Positions 57,658-64,000 of a stretch of DNA of 64,000 bases are shown here, piece by piece (position 1 is the first letter of the stretch; each line of letters opens with the position of its first letter). Position numbers and translations under genes: made by a program. The notes under the pieces were generated by a model. That model was not told where the DNA came from. It saw only the letters and a list, made by a program, of their open reading frames with translations, and searched no databases. Source of the DNA: JALORV01 sp963769745 (GTDB lineage: Bacteria; Pseudomonadota; Gammaproteobacteria; Burkholderiales; Burkholderiaceae_F); the NCBI GenBank assembly GCA_963769745.1, contig CAVYNB010000019.1, positions 62,001 to 126,000 on the forward strand, in the 5' to 3' direction.

Positions 57658-60600
57658 TCAGGTGTTGTAGCTGAAACTCGCCCGGCGCACGCGCGCCTGG
57701 CCGCGCAGATCCGCGATCAGTCGATCATCAGGCCGCACGCGCCAGTCCTCCGGCAACGCTACGTCCACGGTTCCGGAAGCGTTGGTGTACGACACCACGA
57801 CCCGGCAGCCGGCGGCGCCATGGCCATTGCCGGGCACGCGATACGGGCTGAGCGCCTCGCGAAGCCGCGCGACATCGCCCGCGCCTTCCAGCTCGATCCT
57901 CAAACGGGCAGCGGCCTTCGCACGCGCTTCGGTCAGATCCATCAGGTCGTCGGCGGAGATCGACAGCCGCTGCGCGAACTCGTCGAAGCGCACCTTGCCC
58001 ACCACAAAGAGCAGCTGGTCCTCCTTGAGCAGCGCGCGCTTGCGATCGTACAGTTCGGAAAACACCATCAGCTCGAGCTGCGCCGTGCCGTCGTCGAGCA
58101 CGACGACTCCCATGCGGCCGCGCCGCGTGTTCTGGCTGCGCGCCGACACGACCACTCCGGCCAGCTTGACCTGGTCACGCGCCTGCCGGACCTCGACCAG
58201 CGGTGTCGGCGCAAGCAGCCGCGCCTCGGTTGCGTACTCACGGAACAGGTGCCCGGAGAAGTAGTAGCCGAGCGCGAGCTTTTCGTTCGTCAGCCGTTCG
58301 CGCTCGCTCCAGGGCGTGGCCCTGACGTAATCGATGTGCCGCACCGATGCCTCGCCGCCGCCGAAGAGACTCGCCTGTCCAACGCTGGCGGCCGCACTGT
58401 CCGCCGCCTCGATCGCGCGGCCGACCGTCGCCAGCAGCGTGGCGCGATCGTCGTGCAGCCGGTCGAGCGCTCCGGCCCGCACCAGCGCCTCGACCACACG
58501 CCGGTTGACCACATGCTTGTCGACGCGTGCACACAGGTCGAACAGGCTCTCGAACGGACCGCCCGTCGTTCGTGCAGCCAGGATCGCCTCGATCGCGCCC
58601 TGCCCGGTGCCCTTGATCGCGCCGAGTCCGTAGCGAATGGACTTCATGTCCACCGGCTCGAAGCGCCATCCACCGGCATTGACGTCGGGGGCCTGTACCG
58701 TCAACCCGAGGGCCTTGCAGTCCTCGATCAGGTCCTTCACCTTGTCGGTGTCGTCCTTCACCGCGGTCAGGTTGGCCGCCATGAAGGCGGCCGGATAGTG
58801 CACCTTGAAGTACGCCGTCTGGTAAGCGACGACGGCATAGGCCGCCGAGTGACTCTTGTTGAATCCGTAGCCGGCGAACTTCTCCATCAGGTTGAAGAGC
58901 TCGGTCGCGGTGTTCGCTTCCACACCCTGCTTGCCCGCACCCTCGACAAAGATCGAGCGCTGCTTCGCCATCTCCTCGGGCTTCTTCTTGCCCATCGCGC
59001 GACGCAGCAGGTCGGCCGCACCGAGCGAATAGCCGCCCACGACCTGCGCGATGCGCATCACCTGTTCCTGATAGACCATCACGCCGTAGGTCTCGGCGAG
59101 GATAGGTTCGACTGAAGGATGCAGGTACTCGACGCGCTGGCGTCCGTGCTTGCGCTCGATGAAGTCCGGGATCAGGTCCATCGGACCCGGCCGGTACAGG
59201 GCATTGAGCGCGATCAGGTCCTCGAGGCGGTCGGGCTTGGCGCGCTTCAGCAGTTCGCGCATGCCGCGCGATTCAAACTGGAAGATCGCCGCGGTGGCCG
59301 CCTGCTTGAAGACGTCATAGGTCTTCGCATCGTCGAGCGGCAGAGTGTCCAGCCTGAGATTGAAGGCCGGATCGAGCTGCCTCACGTACTGCAGCGTCAG
59401 GTCCAGGATCGTCAGCGTCGTCAGGCCGAGGAAGTCGAACTTGACCAGGCCGATCGCTTCGACGTCGTCCTTGTCGAACTGGCTGATCGCAGCGCCCTGC
59501 GCGCCCGGCGCGCAGTACAGCGGACAGAAGTCCGTCAGCTTGCCCGGTGCAATCAGCACGCCGCCCGCATGCATGCCGACGTTGCGCGTCAGCCCCTCGA
59601 GCGGCCGCGCGAGCGCAATGAGTTCCTGGTTTTCCTCGTCGTTGTTGACGGCCTCGGCAAACGCCGGCTCTTCACGAAGCGCACGATCGAGCGACCACGG
59701 GTCGGCCGGGTTGTGCGGGATCAGCTTCGAGAGCTGGTCGCACTTCGTGTACGGCAGGTCGAGCACGCGGCCGGCGTCGCGCACCACCGCTTTCGCGCCG
59801 AGCGTGCCGAAGGTGGCGATCTGCGAGACGGCTGCCGCTCCGTACTTCTGCTTGACGTAGTCGATCACGCGATCGCGGTTGTCCTGGCAGAAGTCGATGT
59901 CGAAGTCGGGCATCGACACCCGCTCGGGGTTCAGGAAGCGCTCGAACAGCAGTCCGTAGCGCAGCGGATCGAGATCGGTGATGCCGAGCGAATACGCGAC
60001 CAGCGAGCCGGCGCCCGAGCCCCGTCCCGGCCCCACCGGAATGCCGTTGCCCTTGGCCCAGTTGATGAAGTCGGCAACGATCAGGAAGTAGCCGGAAAAG
60101 CCCATCTTCGCGATCGTCTTCAGTTCGAGATCCAGGCGCGCCGCGTACTCCGGTCGCCGCTGCGCCCGGACCGCGTCATCCGGGTAGAGCAACTGCAGCC
60201 GCTGTTCCAGACCAACGCCAGCGAGGTCGCGGCAGTGATCGTCCAGCGTGACGCCGGCAGGCGTCGGAAACGGCGGCAGCCGCGCCTTGCCGAGTTCGAG
60301 CGTGAGGTTGCAGCGGCGCGCGATCTCCACCGCATTGGCCAGGGCTGCCGGTACATCGGCAAACAGGGCGGCCATCTCGGATCGGGTCTTGAAGTACTGC
60401 TCGCGCGTGAAGCGTCGCGGCCGGCGTGGGTCGGCGAGCGTGTAGCCCTCGGCAATGCAGTAGCGCGCTTCGTGTGCGCGGAAGTCGTCCGGCCCGAGGA
60501 ACTGGATCGGGTGGGTGGCCACGACCGGCAGATGCTGCTTGAGCGCCAGGGCCAGTGTCGCGTGCGTGCAGGCCGCGTCACGCGCGTCGCCGGTGCGTTG

Positions 60601-61122
60601 CAGTTCGAGATAGAAGCGGCCCGGAAACAATGCCGCCAGCCGCTGTGCGGCCAGACTGGCGGCATCGGGCCTGCTGGCCATCAAATGCGCGCCGACTTCG
60701 CCGTGCCGCGCGCCGGACAGCGCAATCAGCCCCGCCGCGCACGCGCTGGCATCGGCCTCGAGCCATTCGAGCCGCAGTTCCGCGCGGTTGCGATGCTGGT
60801 TTTCGAGAAACGCCCGCGTCAGCAGCGTGCAGAGATTCAGGTACCCGGAGCGATCCTGCACCAGCAGCAACAGGCGGTGGGGGTTGTCGCGGTCGACATC
60901 GTTCGTGACCCAGACGTCGCAGCCGAGTATCGGCTTGACTCCCTTGCGCCGTGCGGCCTGGTAGAAGCGCACTGCACCGAAGACATTGGCACTGTCCGTC
61001 AGCGCCAAAGCACCCTGGCCGTCCGCCGCCGCCTTGGCCACCGCGTCGTCGATGCGCACGATGCCGTCGACAACCGAAAACTCCGAATGCAGGCGAAGAT
61101 GGACGAACTGCGTACCGCTCAT
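57658..61122 (-). CDS. dnaE: DNA polymerase III alpha subunit
   Basis: The 1154-residue replicative polymerase starts at ATG 61122 (MSGTQFVHLRLHSEFSVVDG), giving the normal PHP-domain N-terminus; the frame is open further upstream but not conserved-looking. The catalytic aspartates are in SMPDFDIDFC, and the palm and fingers include PVGPGRGSGAGSLVAYSLGI and GMHAGGVLIAPG. The helix-hairpin-helix and OB-fold regions follow to the C-terminus (KLAGVVVSARSQ). The gene is intact. It is divergent from the DUF4124 gene, with about 175 bases between. Confidence 0.97.
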   Translation of the reverse strand: MSGTQFVHLRLHSEFSVVDGIVRIDDAVAKAAADGQGALALTDSANVFGAVRFYQAARRKGVKPILGCDVWVTNDVDRDNPHRLLLLVQDRSGYLNLCTLLTRAFLENQHRNRAELRLEWLEADASACAAGLIALSGARHGEVGAHLMASRPDAASLAAQRLAALFPGRFYLELQRTGDARDAACTHATLALALKQHLPVVATHPIQFLGPDDFRAHEARYCIAEGYTLADPRRPRRFTREQYFKTRSEMAALFADVPAALANAVEIARRCNLTLELGKARLPPFPTPAGVTLDDHCRDLAGVGLEQRLQLLYPDDAVRAQRRPEYAARLDLELKTIAKMGFSGYFLIVADFINWAKGNGIPVGPGRGSGAGSLVAYSLGITDLDPLRYGLLFERFLNPERVSMPDFDIDFCQDNRDRVIDYVKQKYGAAAVSQIATFGTLGAKAVVRDAGRVLDLPYTKCDQLSKLIPHNPADPWSLDRALREEPAFAEAVNNDEENQELIALARPLEGLTRNVGMHAGGVLIAPGKLTDFCPLYCAPGAQGAAISQFDKDDVEAIGLVKFDFLGLTTLTILDLTLQYVRQLDPAFNLRLDTLPLDDAKTYDVFKQAATAAIFQFESRGMRELLKRAKPDRLEDLIALNALYRPGPMDLIPDFIERKHGRQRVEYLHPSVEPILAETYGVMVYQEQVMRIAQVVGGYSLGAADLLRRAMGKKKPEEMAKQRSIFVEGAGKQGVEANTATELFNLMEKFAGYGFNKSHSAAYAVVAYQTAYFKVHYPAAFMAANLTAVKDDTDKVKDLIEDCKALGLTVQAPDVNAGGWRFEPVDMKSIRYGLGAIKGTGQGAIEAILAARTTGGPFESLFDLCARVDKHVVNRRVVEALVRAGALDRLHDDRATLLATVGRAIEAADSAAASVGQASLFGGGEASVRHIDYVRATPWSERERLTNEKLALGYYFSGHLFREYATEARLLAPTPLVEVRQARDQVKLAGVVVSARSQNTRRGRMGVVVLDDGTAQLELMVFSELYDRKRALLKEDQLLFVVGKVRFDEFAQRLSISADDLMDLTEARAKAAARLRIELEGAGDVARLREALSPYRVPGNGHGAAGCRVVVSYTNASGTVDVALPEDWRVRPDDRLIADLRGQARVRRASFSYNT

Positions 61123-61300
61123 GGCAAGGATTCTGCCACCCGCCGGTCGTCTTCTCTGTGGATAAGCAGCTGCGTCAGCGTATTCATGTCCTAAGGCGTT
61201 GATCTGAAACGTCGGAATGAGCGGTGCTTTTCCGCCCGTTGGCGATATCACCGGTGTATCGGACCGGTTACTGTTTCCGACGCCCTGAGGGAGTGCCGTG

Positions 61301-61795
61301 ATGCTTCGTCTACTGCTAGCCATCGTCTGCGTGCTGCCGTGTCTGGCCGTCGCGCAGAGCATTTACAAGGTCCAGCTGCCCGACGGCAGCATCATGTTCA
61401 CGGATACGCCACCGCCGGGTTCCAAGGTGCTCGAAGAGCGCGAAGCGAAGTCCACCCCTCGGCCCGCAGCACGGACTGCGACGCCGACGAGCGGTGCGGC
61501 GCGTCAACCCATGCCCGGCCCATTGGGGGAACCGGTACCGGCGGCCGCGCCCAAAGCACGCCCGATCGATGCAGCCATTCAGGAAATCGAGGCCGCGGAG
61601 CGCGCCGTGCAGGTCGCCAAGCGCCGTCTCGAACTCGGTCGTGAACCGCTTCCGGGCGAGCGGCTCGGATTGGCCGGTGGCGGCAGCCGTCTGTCGCCCG
61701 ACTATGAGGCGCGCGTCGCAGGCCTGGAACGGGAAGTGGCCGATGCCGAGTCGCGCCTGACCAAGGCGCACGCCGCGAGGAACGCCGCGCGGTAG
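61301..61795 (+). CDS. DUF4124 domain exported protein
   Basis: The 164-residue protein has a signal peptide (MLRLLLAIVCVLPCLAVAQS) and then the DUF4124 motif SIYKVQLPDGSIMFTDTPPPG at about residues 20-40. The rest is an Ala/Pro linker and a C-terminal coiled coil (IDAAIQEIEAAERAVQVAKR and a second helix). DUF4124 proteins are periplasmic and of unknown role. A GTG at 61298 immediately before the ATG is an alternative start; GAGGGAG lies upstream. Confidence 0.87.
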   Translation: MLRLLLAIVCVLPCLAVAQSIYKVQLPDGSIMFTDTPPPGSKVLEEREAKSTPRPAARTATPTSGAARQPMPGPLGEPVPAAAPKARPIDAAIQEIEAAERAVQVAKRRLELGREPLPGERLGLAGGGSRLSPDYEARVAGLEREVADAESRLTKAHAARNAAR

Positions 61796-61952
61796 CCACG
61801 CGGGTCCGGCGCACCCAGCGCGCAGCAATTCAATTCAACCAAGCCCGCAACTTTAGGGCGAATTCAAGAGCGGAAGCCGGTCTTCATCCAGCGTTTGCCG
61901 GACCTTGACGCCGGCTACCTTTGCGGCCGTCCTTGCAGCCGCTCCGGAACGC

Positions 61953-62510
61953 ATGCTGGAAATTCTCGTAGGTGGAGTCGTGTTCGTCGTGATGATGGCG
62001 TTTGTCGCCAGCGTCACGCTCGTCGTACTGCGTGCGCGATCCCGGAACACAATTCCCTCCGGTCGCTGGCCCTTCAGTCTGCGCAGGCCCCTGTCGGAAC
62101 CGGAGCAGGTGCTGTACTACCGATTGTGCCAGGCACTGCCTGACCGGTTGGTGCTCGCACAGGTCGGCCTCTCACGTTTTCTGGCTGTAAAAAAGGGGCA
62201 CGATCCGCGCACATGGCACAACCGCATCAACCGCATGAGCGTCGACTTTCTCGTCTGCAACAAGGACGCGAGCGTGATTGCTGCGATCGAACTCGACGAC
62301 GCATCACGCTCACGTCCAGACCGGTTCAGCGCCGACGAGAAGAAGGAACGGGCACTGGAAGCGGCGGGTGTTCGCCTGCTGCGCTGGAGTGTCGACGCAA
62401 TGCCCGATGAGTCGGCGATACAGGCGGCGTTCGAGCCCGCTACGACCAGCCGCAAGTCCCCTGCGTCGACCGGTCAAGCGCCGGAAGCCGCCGCTTACCG
62501 ACCCGCTTGA
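61953..62510 (+). CDS. DUF2726 domain membrane-anchored protein
   Basis: From ATG 61953 the protein has 185 residues: one N-terminal transmembrane helix (LEILVGGVVFVVMMAFVASV) and a DUF2726 domain from about residue 45. The domain has a nuclease-like look: SEPEQVLYYRLCQALPD, then SVDFLVCNKDASVIAAIELD with a D-x(n)-E-x-D pattern, as in restriction-endonuclease-fold proteins. Enzymatic activity is not proven for the family. A TTG at 61905 would lengthen it by 16 residues. Confidence 0.8.
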   Translation: MLEILVGGVVFVVMMAFVASVTLVVLRARSRNTIPSGRWPFSLRRPLSEPEQVLYYRLCQALPDRLVLAQVGLSRFLAVKKGHDPRTWHNRINRMSVDFLVCNKDASVIAAIELDDASRSRPDRFSADEKKERALEAAGVRLLRWSVDAMPDESAIQAAFEPATTSRKSPASTGQAPEAAAYRPA

Positions 62511-62684
62511 ACCGGCGCATTACATAGCAGGGGTCCGCTTCGAGTCCCGAGTCGCCGGGGTCCGTCGTCGAGCGAAGGGAGCGCGAGAGTCGTGCTCTGG
62601 AGAATCCGACATCGCGTCGGAATTGATTACAGATGCCCTCCCAGCGTGTGGTTCGGAGCCCCTAAGACATTGATTTCTATGGGC
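62511..62684. other. Non-coding region upstream of the PEP-CTERM gene
   Basis: This stretch holds no convincing gene. PEP-CTERM promoters of this kind often have upstream activator sites here, but I could not identify a repeated motif. Confidence 0.4.
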
Positions 62685-62700
62685 TGGCGCGACATGTGCT
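62685..62700 (+). promoter_or_regulatory. Sigma-54 (-24/-12) promoter of the PEP-CTERM gene
   Basis: TGGCGCG-ACAT-GTGCT matches the sigma-54 consensus TGGCACG-N4-TTGCW with two mismatches. The invariant GG (62686-62687) and GC (62698-62699) are separated by exactly ten bases. Transcription would begin near 62711, 26 bases before the ATG at 62737, with GAGGGA at 62725-62730 as ribosome site. Sigma-54 control by the PrsK/PrsR system is established for PEP-CTERM genes in floc-forming betaproteobacteria; neither regulator is in this window. Confidence 0.72.
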
Positions 62701-62736
62701 TACAAGCATCGTGGTTGATCCAACGAGGGAATAGCG

Positions 62737-63414
62737 ATGGCGAAAAGCAATGTCGTACTGGGCGCTCTGCTGGCGGTGGCGAGCCCGTTCCTGATGGGCA
62801 GCGCTGCGGCAGTTCCCGTCACATGGACAGACTGGCTCACGATCTCCAGTCCCGTCGCGTTGGGCAACATGGGTGGTGTAACAGTCACTGCAACGGCGAC
62901 CAGCGGCCCGATGGATGGGCCGTCGCAGACGGCCTGCGGAACCAACTGGTGGACTCAGCCCAATCCTGCAAACCCGGCCTATACCGGCGGCAGTGTCAGC
63001 AATGCGCCGACACCCTGTGAACAGGTCGGCCTGAACTCGCCGGTCTCGATCACTGTTTCGTTCTCCGCTCCGGTCAGCAATCTCTACATGGCGCTACTGA
63101 GCGTCGGGCAGCCGAGTTACACGGTGACCTACGATTTCGACACGTCGTTCACGATCGATAGCGAGGGCCAGGGCTACTGGGGCGACGGCAGCTATGTGCT
63201 CGGCGCCGGTGACACTCTTGCGATGAACGAATTCCATGGCGTACTGGCCTTTGCAGGCCCCATTTCTTCTCTGAGCTTCACGACCTCGCCGAACGAGTAT
63301 TGGCACGCCTTCACATTCGGCTTCGCCGCCACGGCGGTTCCTGAGCCGGGCACCCTGGCGGTGCTCAGCCTCGGCCTCGCCGGTCTGGCGTTTTCGCGTC
63401 GCCGCAGGCACTGA
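62737..63414 (+). CDS. PEP-CTERM sorting domain protein
   Basis: The 225-residue exported protein has a signal peptide (to about residue 25, SAAAVP), a Ser/Thr/Gly-rich beta-type body with a probable disulfide pair (CGTNWW ... CEQVG), and the C-terminal PEP-CTERM: VPEPGTLAVLSLGLAGLAF then a basic tail. Exosortase A recognises the PEP motif and the protein is delivered to the surface, usually in exopolysaccharide-producing bacteria. The exosortase gene is not in the window. The body resembles no functional family that I recognise. A good intrinsic terminator follows. Confidence 0.9.
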   Translation: MAKSNVVLGALLAVASPFLMGSAAAVPVTWTDWLTISSPVALGNMGGVTVTATATSGPMDGPSQTACGTNWWTQPNPANPAYTGGSVSNAPTPCEQVGLNSPVSITVSFSAPVSNLYMALLSVGQPSYTVTYDFDTSFTIDSEGQGYWGDGSYVLGAGDTLAMNEFHGVLAFAGPISSLSFTTSPNEYWHAFTFGFAATAVPEPGTLAVLSLGLAGLAFSRRRRH

Positions 63415-63436
63415 ACGTCACGCTGCGCAAGAAACG

Positions 63437-63463
63437 AACCCGCCCTCGTGGCGGGTTTTTTCT
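63437..63463 (+). terminator. Rho-independent terminator after the PEP-CTERM gene
   Basis: AACCCGCC, loop CTCGT, GGCGGGTT then a run of six to seven T residues. The stem is perfect, and the element begins 22 bases after the stop codon. Confidence 0.9.
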
Positions 63464-63579
63464 TTCTGCGGTGTCACAAGGAATGGGTCGCGCATCGCGT
63501 TGCCCCGCGTCGGCAGCCATTGCGACATGCCGGAGTGTTGCTTGCCGCACCTACAGGGTTCGTTGACACGGACCGAGCC

Positions 63580-63624
63580 CCAGACACACAACGGCCCGCA
63601 CAAGGCGGGCCGTTGTGTGTCTGG
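63580..63624 (-). terminator. 20-bp perfect palindrome at the tRNA-Glu 3' end, likely terminator
   Basis: Two perfectly complementary 20-base arms (63580-63599 and 63605-63624) surround a five-base loop. On the reverse strand the first three bases of the hairpin are the encoded CCA of tRNA-Glu. The inner stem AACGGCCCGC with its complement is followed by GTGTGT, as in an intrinsic terminator, but the pairing extends much further than usual. Confidence 0.7.
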
Positions 63625-63697
63625 CGTCCCCTACGAGATTCGAACTCGTGTTATCGCCGTGAAAGGGCGGTGTCCTAGGCCTCTAGACGAAGGGGAC
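63622..63697 (-). tRNA. tRNA-Glu (anticodon TTC)
   Basis: The reverse strand reads a 76-base cloverleaf beginning GTCCCCTTCGTCTAGAGGCC with anticodon loop CTTTCAC (anticodon TTC), a T-loop GTTCGAATC and a complementary acceptor end GGGGAC-G plus encoded CCA. It is close to E. coli tRNA-Glu. It lies next to gltX, whose product charges it, a common arrangement. Confidence 0.97.
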
Positions 63698-63708
63698 CGG
63701 ATCAATTC

Positions 63709-63730
63709 AAAGCCCGCGTGAGCGGGCTTT
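63709..63730. terminator. Hairpin between the two tRNA genes
   Basis: AAAGCCCGC, loop GTGA, GCGGGCTTT form a perfect 9-bp stem between tRNA-Ala and tRNA-Glu. The T-run is short, so it may serve as a processing signal or weak terminator. Confidence 0.5.
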
Positions 63731-63742
63731 GGAAACGGTCTT

Positions 63743-63818
<76 letters not shown>

Positions 63819-63875
63819 ACGGAGAGCCGCGGAGTATAGCCGTTTTCAGATCGGCCTCGAAATCGAGCCGCCCCT

Positions 63876-64000
63876 TTATCCCGCGACCTGCTCGAGTGCA
63901 GTGTCGAGTCGAGCCACCACGGTGTCGCGTCCGATCAGTTCAAGCACCGCATCGATCGACGGCGTCTGCATCTGCCCGGTGACGGCCACCCGCAACGGCA
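63876..64000 (-). CDS. gltX: Glutamate-tRNA ligase, C-terminal end (runs off right edge)
   Basis: The last 40 codons of a reverse-strand gene read PLRVAVTGQMQTPSIDAVLE and LIGRDTVVARLDTAL, ending in TAA at 63876-63878. PLRVAVTG followed by TPSIDAVL is the characteristic C-terminal anticodon-binding segment of bacterial GltX. The body of the gene is outside the window. The tRNA-Ala gene begins about 58 bases downstream. Confidence 0.9.
   Translation of the reverse strand, partial: PLRVAVTGQMQTPSIDAVLELIGRDTVVARLDTALEQVAG

Noticed and set aside
56734..59115. 793-codon forward frame over the TIR and dnaE genes
   Set aside because: It crosses two clear reverse-strand genes and their intergenic gap and has no recognisable domain; a GC-driven shadow.
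59119..61194. 691-codon forward frame antisense to dnaE
   Set aside because: Same reasoning: dnaE is intact with all catalytic motifs on the other strand.

Overview
This 64-kb window is high-GC chromosomal DNA, almost fully coding, and most probably from a betaproteobacterium of the Rhodocyclales/Burkholderiales type. The evidence is gene order and content: pepN directly followed by fbp, the yebC-purD-hemF-nadD-rsfS-rlmH-maf-rng housekeeping run, a narXL-narK1K2-narGHJI-PpiC nitrate respiration locus, a PEP-CTERM protein with a sigma-54 type promoter, and gltX beside tRNA-Glu and tRNA-Ala. I see no rRNA, CRISPR array, phage or insertion sequence.

Layout. 1-13 kb: the start of a multiheme cytochrome c (runs off the left edge), a GlcG/HbpS-like periplasmic protein, two EamA-type permeases, PepN, fructose-1,6-bisphosphatase, lipoprotein SodC, a quinone oxidoreductase, a DUF423 protein, an SMR transporter, an S33-type lipoprotein hydrolase and an ABC exporter pair. 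13-18 kb: a signalling island with a Ser/Thr kinase, a paralogous pseudokinase (both with a membrane segment and a C-terminal PEGA domain), a TssQ-like lipoprotein, and a convergent Lon-type AAA+ ATPase preceded by a possible 25-codon leader ORF. 18-34.7 kb: nitrate sensing and respiration. NarX/NarL is divergent from narK1, narK2, narGHJI, a parvulin isomerase, a beta carbonic anhydrase, NnrS, SirB and a hemerythrin protein. A near-consensus FNR box sits where a class II activator site should be upstream of narK1. 34.8-38.5 kb: a zinc metallopeptidase, DUF6152 and DUF6644 proteins, and a HerA-like DUF853 ATPase. 38.6-47.6 kb: the housekeeping run with an S9 peptidase inserted between purD and hemF. 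47.6-55.8 kb: lipopolysaccharide/lipooligosaccharide assembly (two GT9 enzymes, an O-antigen ligase family protein, a GT25 enzyme, MsbA, two GT2 enzymes) with an AhpD-like protein inside the operon. 55.8-64 kb: a membrane-anchored TIR-domain protein, DnaE, DUF4124 and DUF2726 proteins, a PEP-CTERM protein, tRNA-Glu, tRNA-Ala and the end of gltX.

A striking property is that at least twelve otherwise intact, conserved genes are each broken by a frame change that a single inserted base explains (fbp, the SMR gene, the ABC permease, narK1, narK2, narH, nnrS, the DUF853 gene, hemF, GT25, a GT2 and the TIR gene). An insertion-only pattern across unrelated essential and non-essential genes looks like uncorrected insertion errors in the assembly rather than gene decay. 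One such insertion creates an apparent NnrS-SirB fusion. I annotate these genes across the break and give its position.

The most interesting biology is the kinase/pseudokinase/PEGA/TssQ island, the TIR-membrane-TPR protein, a small family of REP-like hairpins (16.9 kb and 46.0-46.1 kb), and the promoter elements for anaerobic and sigma-54 control.
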